Positions 5,697 to 5,699 of a DNA stretch of 5,699 nucleotides are shown in pieces. The stretch is from Vampirovibrionales bacterium (GTDB taxonomy: Bacteria; Cyanobacteriota; Vampirovibrionia; Vampirovibrionales; JAJTHC01), in contig JAJTHC010000167.1 in assembly GCA_021299615.1 (NCBI GenBank), positions 1-5,699 of the forward strand, read 5' to 3'. The notes below the pieces were generated by a model. The model saw only the letters and a list, made by a program, of their open reading frames with translations. It did not search any database and was not told the DNA's origin. The position numbers and the translations under genes were made by a program. The stretch's first letter is position 1, and each line of letters starts with the position of its first letter.

Positions 5697-5699
5697 AAA

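Overview
The window reads as bacterial chromosome of moderate GC, with four convincing protein genes and several non-coding elements. The wording of the elongation factor G (for example its [20 protein letters not shown] stretch) and of YajQ resembles cyanobacterial versions from memory. I lean towards Cyanobacteriota in the broad sense, possibly the non-photosynthetic Vampirovibrionia/Melainabacteria side. This is an impression without a search, and the small sample does not exclude another phylum.

Layout. Bases 2-110 hold the visible part of a degenerate 22-bp tandem repeat that probably continues to the left. A sigma70-like promoter (116-143) and a strong Shine-Dalgarno follow, then yajQ (179-682, +). 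After 23 bp comes an ATPase subunit of the dipeptide/oligopeptide ABC importer family (706-1692, +), probably in the same transcript. Its permease, binding-protein and second-ATPase partners are not in the window. Convergent to it, with a 47-bp tail-to-tail overlap, lies a gene for an unrecognised 475-residue protein with hydrophobic segments (1646-3073, -). A 307-bp AT-rich divergent region (3074-3380) carries promoter candidates in both directions and a long-loop inverted repeat. It leads into fusA, translation elongation factor G (GTG start at 3381, end 5477, +). The last 222 bp have no gene. They hold a 126-bp inverted-repeat element that could fold into a structured RNA or be a small mobile element, then a strong stem-loop (5623-5671), then short TGACG-type direct repeats at the window edge.

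How the genes relate. yajQ and the ABC ATPase look co-transcribed but have no obvious common function. fusA has its own promoter and stands apart from the usual rpsL-rpsG-fusA-tuf arrangement, at least on the sides visible here. I found no assembled defence, mobile or biosynthetic system. The items most worth a second look are the structured element behind fusA, the membrane-like protein with a possible internal duplication, and the 22-bp repeat array in front of yajQ.
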